Source of the DNA: Propionibacteriaceae bacterium
Lineage (GTDB): Bacteria; Actinomycetota; Actinomycetes; Propionibacteriales; Propionibacteriaceae
DNA length: 7,312 nt
Direction of reading: 5' to 3'
Assembly: GCA_031282235.1 (NCBI GenBank)
Contig: JAITED010000065.1
Span: forward strand, 1 to 7,312
Below, piece by piece: positions 6,801 through 7,312 of this stretch. Under the pieces are notes generated by a model that saw only the letters and a list, made by a program, of their open reading frames with translations, ran no database searches and was not told where the DNA came from. Numbering within the stretch: position 1 is the first letter of the stretch; the number at the start of each line of letters is the position of its first letter. The position numbers and the translations under genes are program-made.

Positions 6801-7312
6801 CTATTTCTCAGTCAACTTTCCGAAATCGGTGAAAGTGTAAATCGAGACCAGTTTGGCCTGTTCAATACCGCCGATGCGGTCGTTGATGGCGATAATTTTC
6901 AGGTTATCGGCGATGGCGTAGAAGATGGCATCTTCCGCGATCAACGCTTGTACCGTATTGTAGGCGGCGCGCCGTTCGGCTTCCGTGCGCGCGGCAGCCC
7001 CAGCTGCGAACGCCGCGTCCACCTCCGGGTTGCCGTAGCTGAAATAGTTCCAACTACCATCGGAGCGGAACAGGCCGCCGTAGCTATCCGGGTCGGTGCC
7101 CATGATGTAGCCGCCGATGAACAGGTCGATAGTTGAATCTGCGCCTTTTTCAATTTCATCGTAGTAGTTGTCGTTGGGCACTAGTTCGATGGTGATACCG
7201 GCAGCAGCAGCCTGCGCCTGAATGACAGCCGTTTCAGCCTGCGCCTGCAGGTCGCCACCGGAGTAACCCAACGTCAAAGTCGGGTTGGCTACGCCGGATT
7301 CGGCCACCAACT
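6801..7312 (-). CDS. Peptide ABC importer substrate-binding protein (SBP family 5), C-terminal part
   Basis: This is the extracytoplasmic receptor of the importer, in actinobacteria normally a membrane-anchored lipoprotein. Only the last 169 complete residues are visible; the frame is open through the right edge. The TTG at 7308-7310 is an internal leucine, not a start. Family 5 proteins are usually 500-600 residues, so about two thirds, including the signal peptide and lipobox, lie outside. Counting that leucine as 1, recognisable pieces are LTLGYSGGD (12-20), the amphipathic AGITIELVPND segment (37-47), DLFIGGYIMGTDPDSYGGLF (62-81), YGNPEVDAAF (92-101) and an ERRAAYNTVQALIAEDA helix (112-128). 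These match the family's C-terminal lobe. It stops at TAG (6801-6803), just before the stem-loop and the permease genes, the normal gene order for Dpp/Opp operons. The ligand cannot be told from this part. Confidence 0.88.
   Translation of the reverse strand, partial: LVAESGVANPTLTLGYSGGDLQAQAETAVIQAQAAAAGITIELVPNDNYYDEIEKGADSTIDLFIGGYIMGTDPDSYGGLFRSDGSWNYFSYGNPEVDAAFAAGAAARTEAERRAAYNTVQALIAEDAIFYAIADNLKIIAINDRIGGIEQAKLVSIYTFTDFGKLTEK

Noticed and set aside
1..7312. pepP, the MFS gene and the peptide importer as one new linked system
   Set aside because: The two blocks are convergent with a repeat between them, and every protein belongs to a common housekeeping family. A shared peptide theme does not show a functional unit.

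Overview
The window looks like ordinary chromosomal DNA from a fairly GC-rich actinobacterium. The main evidence is the long aminopeptidase P of the actinobacterial type, with AUG and GUG starts behind AAGGAG-type ribosome sites. A member of the Actinomycetaceae or a relative would fit, but that genus-level guess is weak because no rRNA or other marker gene is present.

Left part, plus strand: an Xaa-Pro aminopeptidase (pepP) enters from the left edge and ends at 1455. It is followed 72 bases later by a 12-helix major facilitator transporter of the YbjJ/FucP-like type (1528-2745). Right part, minus strand: a five-gene oligopeptide/dipeptide ABC importer operon is read from right to left. It begins with the C-terminal part of a family 5 substrate-binding protein (cut by the right edge), followed by permeases B and C and ATPases D and F. 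The last four genes are joined by 4-base stop/start overlaps, so they are probably translationally coupled. The binding-protein gene is set apart from them by an 86-base gap holding a 15-bp perfect stem-loop, a layout that commonly lets the binding protein be made in excess of the membrane subunits.

The two gene blocks converge on a 252-base gap (2746-2997). It holds the most unusual sequence in the window: two inverted 44-46 base half-elements, each made of two small hairpins, around a 23-base spacer, flanked by short repeats built on GAGAC. It looks like a MITE-like or REP-like intergenic repeat that may also act as a weak two-way terminator.

The theme is peptide use: the importer brings in oligopeptides, and PepP trims X-Pro N-termini in the cytoplasm. 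The two are not co-transcribed, so the link is only thematic. I see no tRNA, rRNA, CRISPR array, transposase, phage gene or defence system, and nothing that supports a wholly new biological system. The points worth a second look are the two non-coding structures.
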